Of a DNA stretch of 64,000 nucleotides, positions 25,101 through 34,616 are shown in pieces. Location: assembly GCA_028876385.1 (NCBI GenBank), contig JAGWSF010000060.1, positions 20,990 to 84,989 of the forward strand, in the 5' to 3' direction. The notes beneath the pieces were generated by a model that was not told the origin of the DNA, ran no database searches, and saw only the letters and a program-made list of their open reading frames with translations. How positions within the stretch are numbered: position 1 is the first letter of the stretch; each line of letters opens with the position of its first letter. This DNA is from Acidobacteriota bacterium (GTDB lineage: Bacteria > Actinomycetota > Acidimicrobiia > Acidimicrobiales > Palsa-688). Position numbers and translations under genes: made by a program.

Positions 25101-26264
25101 TCAGATCATCACGTCGGTCGGGCTGAAACCCATGACCGTCATGCCGTAGCTGTGGAGGGACCGGTCGATCGAGTTGACCGTGTGGTGGCGCCCGGCGTGG
25201 GCGTCGCGCCACAGTCGCTGGATGGGGTTGGACCACATGATGGTCCCGGCCCCGCTGCGGTCGAATACGTCGTCTATGGCGGCGATGGCCCGGGCCGTGC
25301 CCTGAACCTGATCGCGCCGGGCCCGGCTGCGCATCTCGGTGGTGATCTCGCCACCAGCGCAGATCGTGTCGTACATCGAACCGATGTGGTGGAGCAGATG
25401 GCTGCGGCAGGCGTCCACCTCGGAGGCGGCCCGACCCAGAGCGGTGACCGTGTAGGGATCGTCGGTGGCCTTGCCCCAGCTCTTGGAAACCCGGGCCTTG
25501 GTGTACTCCAGGTTCTCGGCGAGGATGCCCTCGGCCATGCCGATGATGGCGCCCGTGATGGCGTTGGCGAACATCGTGGCGAACGGCAGCCGGTACAGCG
25601 GGGAGGTGTTCAGAGCGAGGCCGGGACTCTCCCAGGCGAACATCTTGACCAGGTCGATGGTGCGGTACTCGGGGACGAACAGGTCCTCGACGATGATGTC
25701 GTTGCTGCCCGTGCCGCACAGGCCCATCGTCCGCCAGACGTCCTCTATGCGGTAGTCGGTGTGGGGTATCAGGACGTTCCACATGGCCGGGGCCGAACCG
25801 TCGCCCCGGTCCACAATGACCCCGAGGATCACCCACTGGCAGTGGTCGCAGCCCGAGGAGAAGCTCCATCGACCGTTGAGGATGTAGCCGCCGTCGGTGG
25901 GCACCATCCGCCCGCCCGGCATGTACGACGAGCTGATCCAGGTGTCGGGGTCGTCGCCCCACACCTCGGCCTGCACCTGGTCGGGGAAGAGCGCCACCTG
26001 CCAGGGGTGGACACCGACCACGCCGGTCACCCAACCCGTGGAACCGCATGCCGCGGCCACCGCGAACAGGGACTCGTAGAACAGCCTCGGGTCGGCTTCG
26101 TAGCCTCCGTAGCGCTTGGGTTGGAGCAGGCGCATCAGCCCCGACTCCTTTAGCTCCTTCACCGACTCGTCGGGAAGTCGCCGGTTGCGCTCGGCTTCGG
26201 CGGCGCGCTCCCGGATCAGCGGGGTCAGGTCACGGACCCGGTCGAGAACCTCGGTATCGCTCAT
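25101..26264 (-). CDS. hsaA: Flavin-dependent monooxygenase HsaA-like (acyl-CoA dehydrogenase fold)
   Basis: 387 aa. It follows HsaA in order: RRLPDESV, LLQPKRYGG, the ACGSTGWV box, ISSSYMPGG, SSGCDHCQW, GTGSNDIIV and the C-terminal ARRDQVQ...NPIQRLWRDAHAGRHH. HsaA uses FMNH2 from HsaB to convert 3-HSA to the catechol 3,4-DHSA. The ATG at 26264 has AAGGAG upstream; an apparent N-terminal extension is not needed. It is divergent from the hsaD-like gene with a 107-bp intergenic region. Confidence 0.92.
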   Translation of the reverse strand: MSDTEVLDRVRDLTPLIRERAAEAERNRRLPDESVKELKESGLMRLLQPKRYGGYEADPRLFYESLFAVAAACGSTGWVTGVVGVHPWQVALFPDQVQAEVWGDDPDTWISSSYMPGGRMVPTDGGYILNGRWSFSSGCDHCQWVILGVIVDRGDGSAPAMWNVLIPHTDYRIEDVWRTMGLCGTGSNDIIVEDLFVPEYRTIDLVKMFAWESPGLALNTSPLYRLPFATMFANAITGAIIGMAEGILAENLEYTKARVSKSWGKATDDPYTVTALGRAASEVDACRSHLLHHIGSMYDTICAGGEITTEMRSRARRDQVQGTARAIAAIDDVFDRSGAGTIMWSNPIQRLWRDAHAGRHHTVNSIDRSLHSYGMTVMGFSPTDVMI

Positions 26265-26279
26265 GGCACGCTCCTTCTG

Positions 26280-26301
26280 GGCAAGGCTGCGAAAGCTTGC
26301 C
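26280..26301. promoter_or_regulatory. Inverted repeat in the hsaA/hsaD divergent promoter
   Basis: GGCAAG (26280-26285) and CTTGCC (26296-26301) are perfect 6-bp arms separated by 10 bases, 16 bp upstream of the hsaA-like ATG. It is a candidate operator; no regulator can be assigned. Confidence 0.4.
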
Positions 26302-26371
26302 TCGCCCACCAATACACTGCCACGCCCCCATGCCGATGATCGGGACATGGCCGACGGTCGCGGCGGACCCG

Positions 26372-27238
26372 ATGTTTAGGATTCAGCCCGTGACGGCCCT
26401 CACCCCGCTCGACTTCGACGCCACCAGCCACTACCTGGAGGGCGAGACCCGAATCCACTACCACGAGGCCGGGTCCGGTCCGGCGCTGGTGCTGCTCCAC
26501 GGTTCGGGCCCGGGCGTCAGCGGCTGGTCCAACTTCCGAGGCAACTTCCCGGTCTTCGCCCAGCACTTCCGCACCGTGATCATGGACATGCCCGGCTTTG
26601 GCAAGAGCGAGCGGCCACCGCTCGACCGCGCCTACCCGAGGGTGGCGGCCGATCACCTGGCCCGTCTCATGGACGGCCTGGGCCTGGAGAAGGCCCATCT
26701 GCTCGGCAACTCCATGGGCGGCTACGTCGCCCTCGAGTTCGCCCTGGCCTACCCCGAGCGGGTGGACCGACTGGTGGGAATGGGCCCAGGTGGCCTGGCC
26801 GCCAACGTCATGGGCCCCGACCCGAGTGAGGGGGCCCGCCGGCTGAGCGACTTCATGCGGGCGCCGTCCAAGGAAGCCATGGAAGCCTGGGTGGACACCA
26901 TGGTGGCCAACAAGCAGGTCGTCGACGACGCGCTCATCGACGAGCGCCTGGCCAACGCCATGGCCCCTGGCGCCCTCGAATCGGCCATGGCCATCTTCAT
27001 GTCCCTGGCCCAGCACCCCGAGGCGGTCCCGCTGTACGCCCGGGTGAAGGACATAAAGGCTCCCACCCTCATCACCTGGGGTCGTGACGATCGGATGCTC
27101 CCCGTGGAAGGGGCCCTGTTCGGCTACCGGCAGATGCCCAATGCCGAGCTGCATCTGTTTTCGCGCTGCGGCCACTGGGCCCAGGTGGAGCGCAAGGACG
27201 ACTTCGAACGACTGGTGATCGACTTCCTGACCCGCTGA
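26372..27238 (+). CDS. hsaD: Meta-cleavage product hydrolase HsaD-like (alpha/beta hydrolase)
   Basis: 288 aa alpha/beta hydrolase. The oxyanion loop HGSGPGVSGWSNF is the signature of C-C bond hydrolases (BphD/HsaD). The triad is Ser in GNSMGG, Asp in GRDDRMLP and His in CGHWAQVE. HsaD cleaves the ring-A meta-cleavage product 4,9-DSHA into HHD and DOHNAA (HIP). Start ATG 26372 or GTG 26390; the latter has AGGA nine bases upstream. It is divergent from hsaA and ends in a 16-bp tandem duplication. Confidence 0.92.
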   Translation: MFRIQPVTALTPLDFDATSHYLEGETRIHYHEAGSGPALVLLHGSGPGVSGWSNFRGNFPVFAQHFRTVIMDMPGFGKSERPPLDRAYPRVAADHLARLMDGLGLEKAHLLGNSMGGYVALEFALAYPERVDRLVGMGPGGLAANVMGPDPSEGARRLSDFMRAPSKEAMEAWVDTMVANKQVVDDALIDERLANAMAPGALESAMAIFMSLAQHPEAVPLYARVKDIKAPTLITWGRDDRMLPVEGALFGYRQMPNAELHLFSRCGHWAQVERKDDFERLVIDFLTR

Positions 27239-27271
27239 CTGCTGGCCTCGCTGACTGCTGGCTTCGCTGAC
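27234..27271. repeat. 16-bp tandem duplication across the hsaD stop
   Basis: GCTGACTGCTGGCCTC (27234-27249) is followed by GCTGACTGCTGGCTTC (27250-27265) and a 6-bp partial third copy. The first copy contains the stop codon of the hsaD-like gene. Confidence 0.85.
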
Positions 27272-27283
27272 CCCCGACCCCGG

Positions 27284-28981
27284 TCAGGGCGTGGGGAGGG
27301 TCGCGGTGAGCGCGTCGAAGGGCTGTCCGGTGGCGTGACGGGCGGCCACCCACCCGAAGGTGAGGCTGGGACCGATGGTGGCGCCGGCGCCGGCGTACTC
27401 GTTGCCCATGACCGACGCCGAGGTGTTCCCTACCGCGTAGAGCCCCTCCACCACCGATCCGTCCTCGCGTTGCACCCGCCCGTGCTCGTCGGTGACCAGG
27501 CCCCCCTTGGTGCCAAGGTCCCCCGGCACGACCCGGGCGGCGTGGAAGGGCGCCTTGACCAGCTCGTTGAGACAGGGGTTGGGAAGCGTCGGGTCGCCGT
27601 AGTAGCGGTCATAGGCGCTGTCGCCGCGCTGAAAATCGTCGTCGCGTCCCCGGCGGGCCGCGGCGTTGAACCGCTCCACGGTGGCGGCGAGGGCCGCGGC
27701 GGGAACGTCGATCTTGGCCGCTAGGCCTTCGATGGTCGAGGAGCTGAACATGGTGCCGATGCCGTACCAGGACTTGGGGATCGGCTGGTAGGGCGCCACG
27801 GCGGCGAAGGTGTAGCGCTGGCGGGCCCGCTGGTCCATGATGAACCAGACCGGTACGTGGCCCCCCTCCTGCTCGTGGAGACGGAGCTGGTCGTGGATGA
27901 AGTTCACGTACGGCGCCGACTCGTTGGTGAATCGGCGGCCGGCCTGGTTGACGATGATCGAGCCGGGCATGGACCGCTCGGACACCAGGGGGAACAACCG
28001 GCCCTTGGGTTGCTCGATGGCCGGCATCCACCAGGCGTCGTCCATGAGGTCGAGGGCGGCGCCGACCTCCTCGCCCAGGCGGATCCCGTCGCCGGTGTTG
28101 GTGGGTGCGCCCATGCTCCAGTCGTGATCGACCATCGACAGGTACTTGGCCCGCAGCTCGGGGTCGTGGTCGAAGCCCCCGGTGGCCAGGATGACGCCGC
28201 GGCGGGCCTCGACGCGCTGGTTACGACCGTTGCGCTCGACCTCCACGCCCACCACCCGGCCGTCGGCGGCGACCAGCGACTTCACCGGCGCCGACAGCCA
28301 GACCTCCACCCCGGCCTCGGCGAGGGCCAGGCGGAGCCGGCCCACCAGAGCCGAGCCCGTGGTGGCCATGTGCCGGCGTCTCACCAAGTTGGAGGCCACC
28401 CGGCCGGCCGCCCTCAGCAGGGCCTTCTTGCCGGTCCAGGTGCGGGTCACCTGGTTGAGGTCGTGGAAGTCGGTGGCGGTCACCCACAGACCGGCCGGTC
28501 CCTGGATACCGGTGTCGAGCATCTCGGACTCCATCGGGCCGAGTTGGCGCTTGTCGAAGGGGAGGGCCTCGATGGACCGCCCGTTGGGGCGGCCGCCGGG
28601 GAACTCGGGGTGATAGTCGCTGTAGCCCCGGCACCAGAAGAACCGCATGTGGGGACTCTGCTTCTCGAGGAACGATAGGGCCAGCGGCGCCGCTGCGGCG
28701 AAGGTGTCCAGTCGAGCCGCCGGGACCCGGTCACCGACCACGGCGTGCAGGTAGCGGCGCACGTCGTCGGGATCGTCGCCCAGACCCTCACGCAGGAGGG
28801 TGGGATTGTTGGGGGCCCAGATACCCCCTCCGGACAGGGCGGTGCTGCCCCCGTAGCGATCGGACTTCTCCACCAGGACGACCGAGGCACCGGCGGCGCT
28901 GGCGGTCAAGGCCGCCGTCATGCCACCGGCGCCGCTGCCCACCACCACTACATCGACCGACTGGTCCCACTCGAACTCCAT
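27284..28981 (-). CDS. kstD: 3-ketosteroid delta-1-dehydrogenase (KstD)
   Basis: 565 aa flavoprotein. The FAD motif VVVGSGAGGMTAA is at residues ~12-24. The C-terminal EYAGAGATIGPSLTFG matches the Y-x-G-x-G active-site and FAD box of KstD (Tyr487/Gly491 in Rhodococcus KstD1). It removes C1/C2 hydrogens of 3-keto-4-ene steroids, which with 9-alpha-hydroxylation opens ring B. ATG start at 28981. It is last in a minus-strand run after the LLM oxidoreductase and IclR genes. Confidence 0.93.
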   Translation of the reverse strand: MEFEWDQSVDVVVVGSGAGGMTAALTASAAGASVVLVEKSDRYGGSTALSGGGIWAPNNPTLLREGLGDDPDDVRRYLHAVVGDRVPAARLDTFAAAAPLALSFLEKQSPHMRFFWCRGYSDYHPEFPGGRPNGRSIEALPFDKRQLGPMESEMLDTGIQGPAGLWVTATDFHDLNQVTRTWTGKKALLRAAGRVASNLVRRRHMATTGSALVGRLRLALAEAGVEVWLSAPVKSLVAADGRVVGVEVERNGRNQRVEARRGVILATGGFDHDPELRAKYLSMVDHDWSMGAPTNTGDGIRLGEEVGAALDLMDDAWWMPAIEQPKGRLFPLVSERSMPGSIIVNQAGRRFTNESAPYVNFIHDQLRLHEQEGGHVPVWFIMDQRARQRYTFAAVAPYQPIPKSWYGIGTMFSSSTIEGLAAKIDVPAAALAATVERFNAAARRGRDDDFQRGDSAYDRYYGDPTLPNPCLNELVKAPFHAARVVPGDLGTKGGLVTDEHGRVQREDGSVVEGLYAVGNTSASVMGNEYAGAGATIGPSLTFGWVAARHATGQPFDALTATLPTP

Positions 28982-29051
28982 CCCCCGATGTTAAGAGCGG
29001 CCCGCTGGGCGGCTGGGGGCGGGGTCCCGGCTACTGGAACACCGCCGATGG

Positions 29052-29984
29052 CTACATCCACTCCCCGGCGGTCTGCTCCAACCAGTCCCACCACTGCTCC
29101 ACGTCCCAAGGGTGGCGGGAATCGACCACCGGCCCGGGCTCGGTGGTCGTGCGCCGACCGAACAGGTGGTTCCAGATGTCGGCGGCGCAGCGCCGAACGA
29201 GGGGCACGCACCGGCTCACGTCCACCTTGTGGACCGGACCGCTCACCGACACCGCGGCGATGGCCCGACCGGCGCCGCGGATCGGGGCGGCCACGCAGCG
29301 CAACCCGGCGACGTTCTCCTCGGTCTCGAGGGCCCAATGGGCGGTGCGGACCGTGGCCAGCTCCTGGCGGAACAGCTCCGGCACCACGATGGTCCGACCG
29401 GTGCGTCGCTCCAGCCCGCCGGCCAGCACCTCCTCTATGGCCTTGTCAGGCGCAAAGGCCAGCAGCGCCTTGCCGGCGGCGGTGCAGTGGGCTGGCATAC
29501 GGCCCCCGACCCTGGTCGGCAGCATGGCCGATTCGTGGCCCCACAGCTTCTCGAGGATCACCACGTCCCGGCCGTCGAGGATGCCGAGATGGACCGGGTG
29601 GCGGGTCGCCGCCTGGAGGTCCTGCAGGAAGGGCAGGGCCCGCTCACGGAGGTGGGTGCGGCTCGAGACCAGCCCTCCGACCTCGAAGAAACGTATCCCG
29701 AGCCGGTAGCCCGTAGGGGTCCGCTCCAGCCACTTGAACTCGACCAGCTGGTCGGCCATGCGATGCACGGTGGACTTGGGCAGGCCGGTACGCTCGGTGA
29801 GCTGGCTGAGCGACAGGGTCGGGGAGTTGGCGTCGAAGGCCCCGACGATCATGGTGATACGCCCGGCTACCGACTCCCGGTGCTCCTTGGCGATACCCCC
29901 GCCGCCGTCGACGGACTCGACGTCGTCATCCCCGCCGGTCCCGCTGACACCCGCCCGCCCCGCTTCCCCCACATCCACAGCCAT
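29052..29984 (-). CDS. IclR family transcriptional regulator
   Basis: 310 aa. A Gly/Asp-rich N-terminal tail (~1-35) precedes a winged helix-turn-helix (~40-100, with LTERTGLPKSTVHRM) and an effector-binding domain (~110-270, ending in CVAAPI...ISVSGP-like segments). A ~40-residue C-terminal extension (HPWDVEQWWDWLEQ) is unusual for the family. It lies between kstD and the LLM gene and likely controls them or the divergent hsaG-hsaF operon; this is inferred from position. Confidence 0.9.
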   Translation of the reverse strand: MAVDVGEAGRAGVSGTGGDDDVESVDGGGGIAKEHRESVAGRITMIVGAFDANSPTLSLSQLTERTGLPKSTVHRMADQLVEFKWLERTPTGYRLGIRFFEVGGLVSSRTHLRERALPFLQDLQAATRHPVHLGILDGRDVVILEKLWGHESAMLPTRVGGRMPAHCTAAGKALLAFAPDKAIEEVLAGGLERRTGRTIVVPELFRQELATVRTAHWALETEENVAGLRCVAAPIRGAGRAIAAVSVSGPVHKVDVSRCVPLVRRCAADIWNHLFGRRTTTEPGPVVDSRHPWDVEQWWDWLEQTAGEWM

Positions 29985-30038
29985 GCCACAGTGTACCGCT
30001 GAGTGGGACGGAAGGGTGGTTCGGTCCGGGATCGGAAC

Positions 30039-30935
30039 TCAGATCGGGGTCGGCTCGACGTCCGCAGTAGGGGCGATCACCTCGTCGGCGTAGCGGTGCA
30101 GGGCGTCGATCTTCTGCTGCAGGGTCTCGGTGTCGGGCTCGAGGCCGTAGGGGTTGAACGAACTGAAACCTCCGACCGCGTGGGTCACGCCCAGGTCGGC
30201 GAGGTAACGGACGCCGTCGACGGTGAAGGACTCCATCCCTATGGCGTGGATGGCGAAAGGGAGGTGGTCACGGCCGTAGTGCTTGCGCAGTTCGGCGATG
30301 CGCTTGATCGACCGGGCCAGGTCCTCGCGCGACATCCCGGCCGGTAGCCACCCGTCGCCGAGGCGGGCGGCCCGCTCCAGGCTCTTGTCGTTGTGACCAC
30401 CTATTAGGATGGGCACCCGCGCCCCCGGGTTCAGCTTGATCGGCCGGAAGTCGTAGAAGTCGCCGTGGTGCTGGACGTAGTCGCCGCTCGACAGCTTGGT
30501 GACGATCTCTATGCACTCCTCGAACCGGCGGCCCCGTCCGGCCCACGGCACCTGGGCCACCTCGTAGTCATCGGGCCACGGGCTGATGCCCACGCCGAGG
30601 TCGAACCGGCCGCCGGTGATGGCGGCGACGGAGGTGACCTCCTTGGCGAAGATGACCGGGTTGCGGATCGGCAGCTTCAGCACGGCGGTGTGGAAGCGGA
30701 TGGTCCGTGTCACCCCCCCCATGGCGGCGGCGGTGATGAGAGGCTCGATGAAGGGCTTGTTCTCGAGGAACTCCCGGGTGCCGTCGCCGTTGTACGGGTA
30801 GGTCGAAGTCGATTCCTTGGGATAGCAGATGCTGTCGGCCAAACCGATGCTGGAGAAGCCGCACTCCTCGGCGGCCTGGGCGAGCGGGCAGTAGAAGGAC
30901 GGCTCGATCATCGAGTACATCGTCGAGAATTGCAC
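30039..30935 (-). CDS. LLM class F420-dependent oxidoreductase
   Basis: 298 aa luciferase-like TIM barrel. Features include [12 protein letters not shown] near the N-terminus, [15 protein letters not shown] at ~115 and [24 protein letters not shown] at ~175. Such actinobacterial enzymes use F420 for hydride transfer to or from ketones, alcohols or enones. Its place in the steroid cluster suggests a steroid-derived substrate, but the sequence does not show which. GTG start at 30935, divergent from hsaG. Confidence 0.88.
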   Translation of the reverse strand: MQFSTMYSMIEPSFYCPLAQAAEECGFSSIGLADSICYPKESTSTYPYNGDGTREFLENKPFIEPLITAAAMGGVTRTIRFHTAVLKLPIRNPVIFAKEVTSVAAITGGRFDLGVGISPWPDDYEVAQVPWAGRGRRFEECIEIVTKLSSGDYVQHHGDFYDFRPIKLNPGARVPILIGGHNDKSLERAARLGDGWLPAGMSREDLARSIKRIAELRKHYGRDHLPFAIHAIGMESFTVDGVRYLADLGVTHAVGGFSSFNPYGLEPDTETLQQKIDALHRYADEVIAPTADVEPTPI

Positions 30936-30991
30936 CGCGGCACACTAGGCACCGCCGGCTCGGGGTGGCCTCCCCACTCGTGCTACTGGTC

Positions 30992-31006
30992 GGAACAGGC
31001 TGTTTC
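30992..31006. promoter_or_regulatory. Palindromic operator-like site between LLM gene and hsaG
   Basis: AACAG-G-CTGTT (30994-31004) is a perfect 5-bp palindrome with one central base, in the longer near-palindrome GGAACAGGCTGTTTC (30992-31006). It lies in the 125-bp region between divergent starts. The neighbouring IclR regulator is the natural candidate to bind it. Confidence 0.45.
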
Positions 31007-31060
31007 GGTGGCCGGAACGGCCCATTGTCCGAGGGGTGTCCCACCCGACATCCTGTCTGC

Positions 31061-31966
31061 ATGGGCAAGGTCACCGCCGCCATCGTCGGTTCTGGAAACA
31101 TCGGTACCGACCTGATGTACAAGCTCCTGCGATCCGACAGGATCGAGTTGCGCTACGTGGTCGGGGTCGACCCCCAGTCCAAGGGCCTGGCCCTGGCCCG
31201 CCAGAACGGCCTCGAAGCCTCCCACGAGGGTGTGGACTGGCTGATGTCGAGGACCGAGCCGCCCGACATCGTCTTCGAGGCCACTTCGGCCTACATCCAC
31301 CGGGCGAACTACCCGCGCTACTACGACGCCGGGATGAAGGCCATCGACCTGACCCCGGCGGCCATCGGCCCGTTCGTGATCCCGCCGGTCAACCTGGCCG
31401 AGCACCTCCAGGAGCCGAACATCAACATGGTGACCTGCGGGGGCCAGGCGACGATACCGATGGTGCACGCCGTGGCGCGCATCGTCGACGTGGACTACGC
31501 CGAGATAGTCGCCACCGTCTCATCCGAGTCGGCCGGGCCCGGCACCCGCCAGAACATCGATGAGTTCACCCGGACCACGTCGCGGGCGGTGGAGGTGATC
31601 GGCGGCGCCAAGCGGGGCAAGGCCATCATCATTCTCAACCCGGCCGAACCGCCCATAATCATGCGCGACACCATCTTCTGCTCGCTGCCCCCCGGCGCCG
31701 ACCGGGAGAAGATCGACGGGTCCATCCGGCAGATGGTCGAGACCGTTCAGACCTACGTTCCCGGCTACCGGCTACGCACCGACCCGCAGTTCGACGAGGT
31801 GCCCGACGGTACCGGCGGCACCGTGGACCGGGTCGCGGTGTTCATCGAGGTCGAAGGAGCCGGGGACTTCCTGCCGCCCTACGCCGGAAACTTGGACATC
31901 ATGACGGCAGCCGCGGCCAAGGTCGGCGACGAGCTGGCCCTCCACCTCAATCCGGGAGACGAATGA
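31061..31966 (+). CDS. hsaG: Acetaldehyde/propionaldehyde dehydrogenase, acylating (HsaG-like)
   Basis: 301 aa. The NAD-binding start [16 protein letters not shown], catalytic Cys in [11 protein letters not shown] and the aldehyde-channel partner features match the BphJ/HsaG family. It turns the aldehyde released by HsaF into acyl-CoA (propionyl-CoA in steroid catabolism). The frame is open upstream to 30965, but homologues begin at MGKV, so ATG 31061 is used. hsaF follows after one base. Confidence 0.94.
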   Translation: MGKVTAAIVGSGNIGTDLMYKLLRSDRIELRYVVGVDPQSKGLALARQNGLEASHEGVDWLMSRTEPPDIVFEATSAYIHRANYPRYYDAGMKAIDLTPAAIGPFVIPPVNLAEHLQEPNINMVTCGGQATIPMVHAVARIVDVDYAEIVATVSSESAGPGTRQNIDEFTRTTSRAVEVIGGAKRGKAIIILNPAEPPIIMRDTIFCSLPPGADREKIDGSIRQMVETVQTYVPGYRLRTDPQFDEVPDGTGGTVDRVAVFIEVEGAGDFLPPYAGNLDIMTAAAAKVGDELALHLNPGDE

Positions 31967-31967
31967 C

Positions 31968-32999
31968 ATGGCCTACTCCGACACCCTCGACGTGAGGGTC
32001 ACTGACACCTCGCTGCGTGACGGTTCCCACGCCAAGCGGCACCAGTTCACCGAGGACGAGGTCCGCTCCATCGTCGCCGCCCTCGACCAGGCCGGCGTCC
32101 CGGTCATCGAGGTCGCCCACGGTGATGGCCTGGGCGGCAGCTCCTTCAACTACGGCTTCTCCCGTACCCCAGAACGGACGCTGATGAAGGCGGCGGTGGA
32201 AACCGCCCGCCAAGCCCGCATCGCCGCGCTGATGCTCCCCGGTCTGGGCACCAAGGATGACATCACCGCGGCGGCCGAGCTGGGTGTGCAGGTCATCCGC
32301 ATCGCCACCCACTGCACCGAGGCCGACGTTTCGGAGCAGCACTTCGCCCTGGCCCGCGAGATAGGCCTGGAGACGGTGGGCTTTTTGATGATGGCCCACA
32401 CCGCGACCCCCGAGACCCTGGCCCGCCAGGCCCGGATCATGGCCGACGCCGGATGCCAGTGCGTGTACGTGGTCGACTCGGCCGGGGCCATGGTCCTCGA
32501 AGACGCTTCCGACCGGGTCAGCGCCGTCGTCGCCGAGCTCGGCTCCGACGCCCAGGTCGGCTTCCACGCCCACGAGAACCTGTCGCTGTCGGTGGCCAAC
32601 ACGGTGCTGGCCATCCGGGCCGGAGCCGTCCAGGTCGACGGCTCCACCCGCCGCTTCGGCGCCGGGGCCGGCAACACCAGCGTCGAGGCTCTGGCCGCGG
32701 TGCTCGAACGGCTCGGGGTGCGTACCGGTATCGACGTGCTGCAGATCATCGACGCCGCCGAGGACGTGGTGCGCCCGGTCATGGACGACGAGTGCGTGCT
32801 GGACCGCCTCGCCCTGATCATGGGCTACGCCGGGGTGTACTCGAGCTTCTTGAAGCACGCCTACCGGGCCGCCGAACGCTACGGCGTGTCGGGAGCCGAG
32901 ATCCTCCTCGAGTGCGGCCGCCAGCGGCTGGTGGGCGGCCAGGAGGACCAGATCATCCAGATCGCCGCCGAGTTGGCCAAGGTCCCGGCCCCGGTATGA
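31968..32999 (+). CDS. hsaF: 4-hydroxy-2-oxoacid aldolase (HsaF-like)
   Basis: 343 aa. The N-terminal [12 protein letters not shown] with metal-ligand Asp, the GFHAHENLS metal-binding histidines and the C-terminal communication domain are typical of BphI/HsaF/DmpG class II aldolases. It cleaves 4-hydroxy-2-oxohexanoate to pyruvate and propionaldehyde, channelled to HsaG. The hydratase partner HsaE is not seen in the window. A 20-bp duplication follows its stop. Confidence 0.95.
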   Translation: MAYSDTLDVRVTDTSLRDGSHAKRHQFTEDEVRSIVAALDQAGVPVIEVAHGDGLGGSSFNYGFSRTPERTLMKAAVETARQARIAALMLPGLGTKDDITAAAELGVQVIRIATHCTEADVSEQHFALAREIGLETVGFLMMAHTATPETLARQARIMADAGCQCVYVVDSAGAMVLEDASDRVSAVVAELGSDAQVGFHAHENLSLSVANTVLAIRAGAVQVDGSTRRFGAGAGNTSVEALAAVLERLGVRTGIDVLQIIDAAEDVVRPVMDDECVLDRLALIMGYAGVYSSFLKHAYRAAERYGVSGAEILLECGRQRLVGGQEDQIIQIAAELAKVPAPV

Positions 33000-33032
33000 C
33001 CGCCCCGGCCGCGGTATGACCCCCCCGGTGGT
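32993..33032. repeat. 20-bp tandem duplication across the hsaF stop
   Basis: GGTATGACCGCCCCGGCCGC (32993-33012) is followed by GGTATGACCCCCCCGGTGGT (33013-33032). The first copy contains the hsaF stop codon, and the second repeats the same GTATGA context. Confidence 0.75.
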
Positions 33033-33044
33033 GCTGGCCCCGTC

Positions 33045-34616
33045 GTGAGCGGCCCCGAAACGCAAACCATCCCGGGACTGCTGCGGGCCACCGCGGGCGC
33101 CCATCCCTCGACCGAGGCGGTGGTCGACGCGGGGCGGCGGATCACCTACGCCGACCTGCTCGAGAGGGTCAGGAGAGCGGCGGCGGCGCTCATGGCCTCC
33201 GGGGTGGAACCGGGCGACACCGTGGCGGTGTGGGCGCCCAACTCGGCCGAGTGGATCGTCACCCAGCTGGCCATCGCCTACTGCGGCGGGATCCTGGTAC
33301 CGCTCAACACCCGTTTCCAGGGTCCCGAGGCGGAGTACGTCCTGCGCCGCAGCCGAGCCCGGATCCTCTTCACCGTCAGCGAGTTCCTGGGGCGGCGCTT
33401 CCCCGAGCTGATCCGGAGGGAGGAGACCCCCGACCTGCGCGAGGTGGTCACCTTCGACAGCGGCCTCGACGCCTTCGAGCAGCGGGCCGACGACCCCGAC
33501 CGAGCCGAGGCGCGGGCCGACTCGGTCGATCCCGACGATGCACTCGACCTGATGTTCACGTCGGGCACGACCGGCCACCCCAAGGGGGTCCTGTCCCGCC
33601 ACGGCGATTCCATCCGGTCGTTCCGCTACTACGCCGAGAACCTGGGCATCGTCCACGGGGACCGCTACCTGCTGGTCAACCCGCTGTTCCACACCTTCGG
33701 CTCCAAAGCCGGCGTCGTGGCCGGCCTCACTGCGGGGGCCACTCTCTACCCGGTGCCGGTCTTCGACCCGCCGGCGGCCGCCGAGCTCATCGCCGCCGAG
33801 CACATCACCGTGTTCCCCGGGCCCCCGACCATCTACCACTCCCTCCTCCAACTGCCCGAGGAGGCGCGCCGGTCCCTGCGGTCCCTCCGCCTGGCCGTCA
33901 CCGGGGCGGCCGCCGTTCCGGTGGAGCTGCTGCGGCGCATGGACGAGGAGTTGGGGTTCGACGTGGTGCTGACCGCATACGGCCTCACCGAGACCATCGG
34001 GCTGGTCACGATGTGCCGGGTGGGCGACCCCCCCGAGGTGGTGTCGTCCACGTCGGGCCGGGCCATCCCGGGCCTGGAGGTGGCGACGGTGGGCCCCGAC
34101 GGCCGCCCGACACCGGTGGGGGAGCCGGGGGAGATCGTCGTACGCGGCTACGCGGTGATGGACGGCTACTTCGAGGACCCCGACGCCACCGCCGAGGCCA
34201 TAGACGCCGACGGTTGGCTCCACACCGGTGACGTAGGCGTGCTCGACGAGCACGGGGGCCTGCGTATCACCGACCGGATCAAGGACATGTTCATCGTCGG
34301 GGGGTTCAACGCCTACCCGGCCGAGATCGAGGCCGCGCTAATGGAGGCCCCGGGCGTGGCCCAGGTGGCCGTCGTGGGCGTTCCCGACGAACGGCTCGGC
34401 GAGGTCGGTATGGCCTACGTCGTGGCCCGGGCCGGGCAGCGCATCGAGGCGCCCGACCTGATCGAATTCGCCCGGGAGCGTATGGCCAACTACAAAGTTC
34501 CCCGCCTCGTCGAAGTCGTGGAGGCGCTCCCGGTCAATGCCGGGGGCAAGGTGATGAAGCACGTGTTGCGCGAACGGGCGCGGGCGGTGGTCGAGGAGAG
34601 GAGAGCCAACTCGTGA
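33045..34616 (+). CDS. fadD3: Acyl-CoA synthetase FadD3-like (HIP-CoA ligase)
   Basis: 523 aa ANL-superfamily ligase. The P-loop FTSGTTGHPKG, the YGLTETIG motif, the hinge/ITDRIKDMFI and the C-terminal lysine in GGKVMKH are present. Its position before ipdF, fadE30-like and fadA6 genes matches FadD3, which activates the steroid C/D-ring propionate HIP with CoA. A specific match to FadD3 rests mainly on context. GTG start at 33045; its stop overlaps the next SDR gene (GTGA). Confidence 0.88.
   Translation: MSGPETQTIPGLLRATAGAHPSTEAVVDAGRRITYADLLERVRRAAAALMASGVEPGDTVAVWAPNSAEWIVTQLAIAYCGGILVPLNTRFQGPEAEYVLRRSRARILFTVSEFLGRRFPELIRREETPDLREVVTFDSGLDAFEQRADDPDRAEARADSVDPDDALDLMFTSGTTGHPKGVLSRHGDSIRSFRYYAENLGIVHGDRYLLVNPLFHTFGSKAGVVAGLTAGATLYPVPVFDPPAAAELIAAEHITVFPGPPTIYHSLLQLPEEARRSLRSLRLAVTGAAAVPVELLRRMDEELGFDVVLTAYGLTETIGLVTMCRVGDPPEVVSSTSGRAIPGLEVATVGPDGRPTPVGEPGEIVVRGYAVMDGYFEDPDATAEAIDADGWLHTGDVGVLDEHGGLRITDRIKDMFIVGGFNAYPAEIEAALMEAPGVAQVAVVGVPDERLGEVGMAYVVARAGQRIEAPDLIEFARERMANYKVPRLVEVVEALPVNAGGKVMKHVLRERARAVVEERRANS

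Noticed and set aside
31947..34253. 768-aa antisense frame over hsaF and fadD3
   Set aside because: Codon-shadow composition and no domain; both plus-strand genes are well supported.
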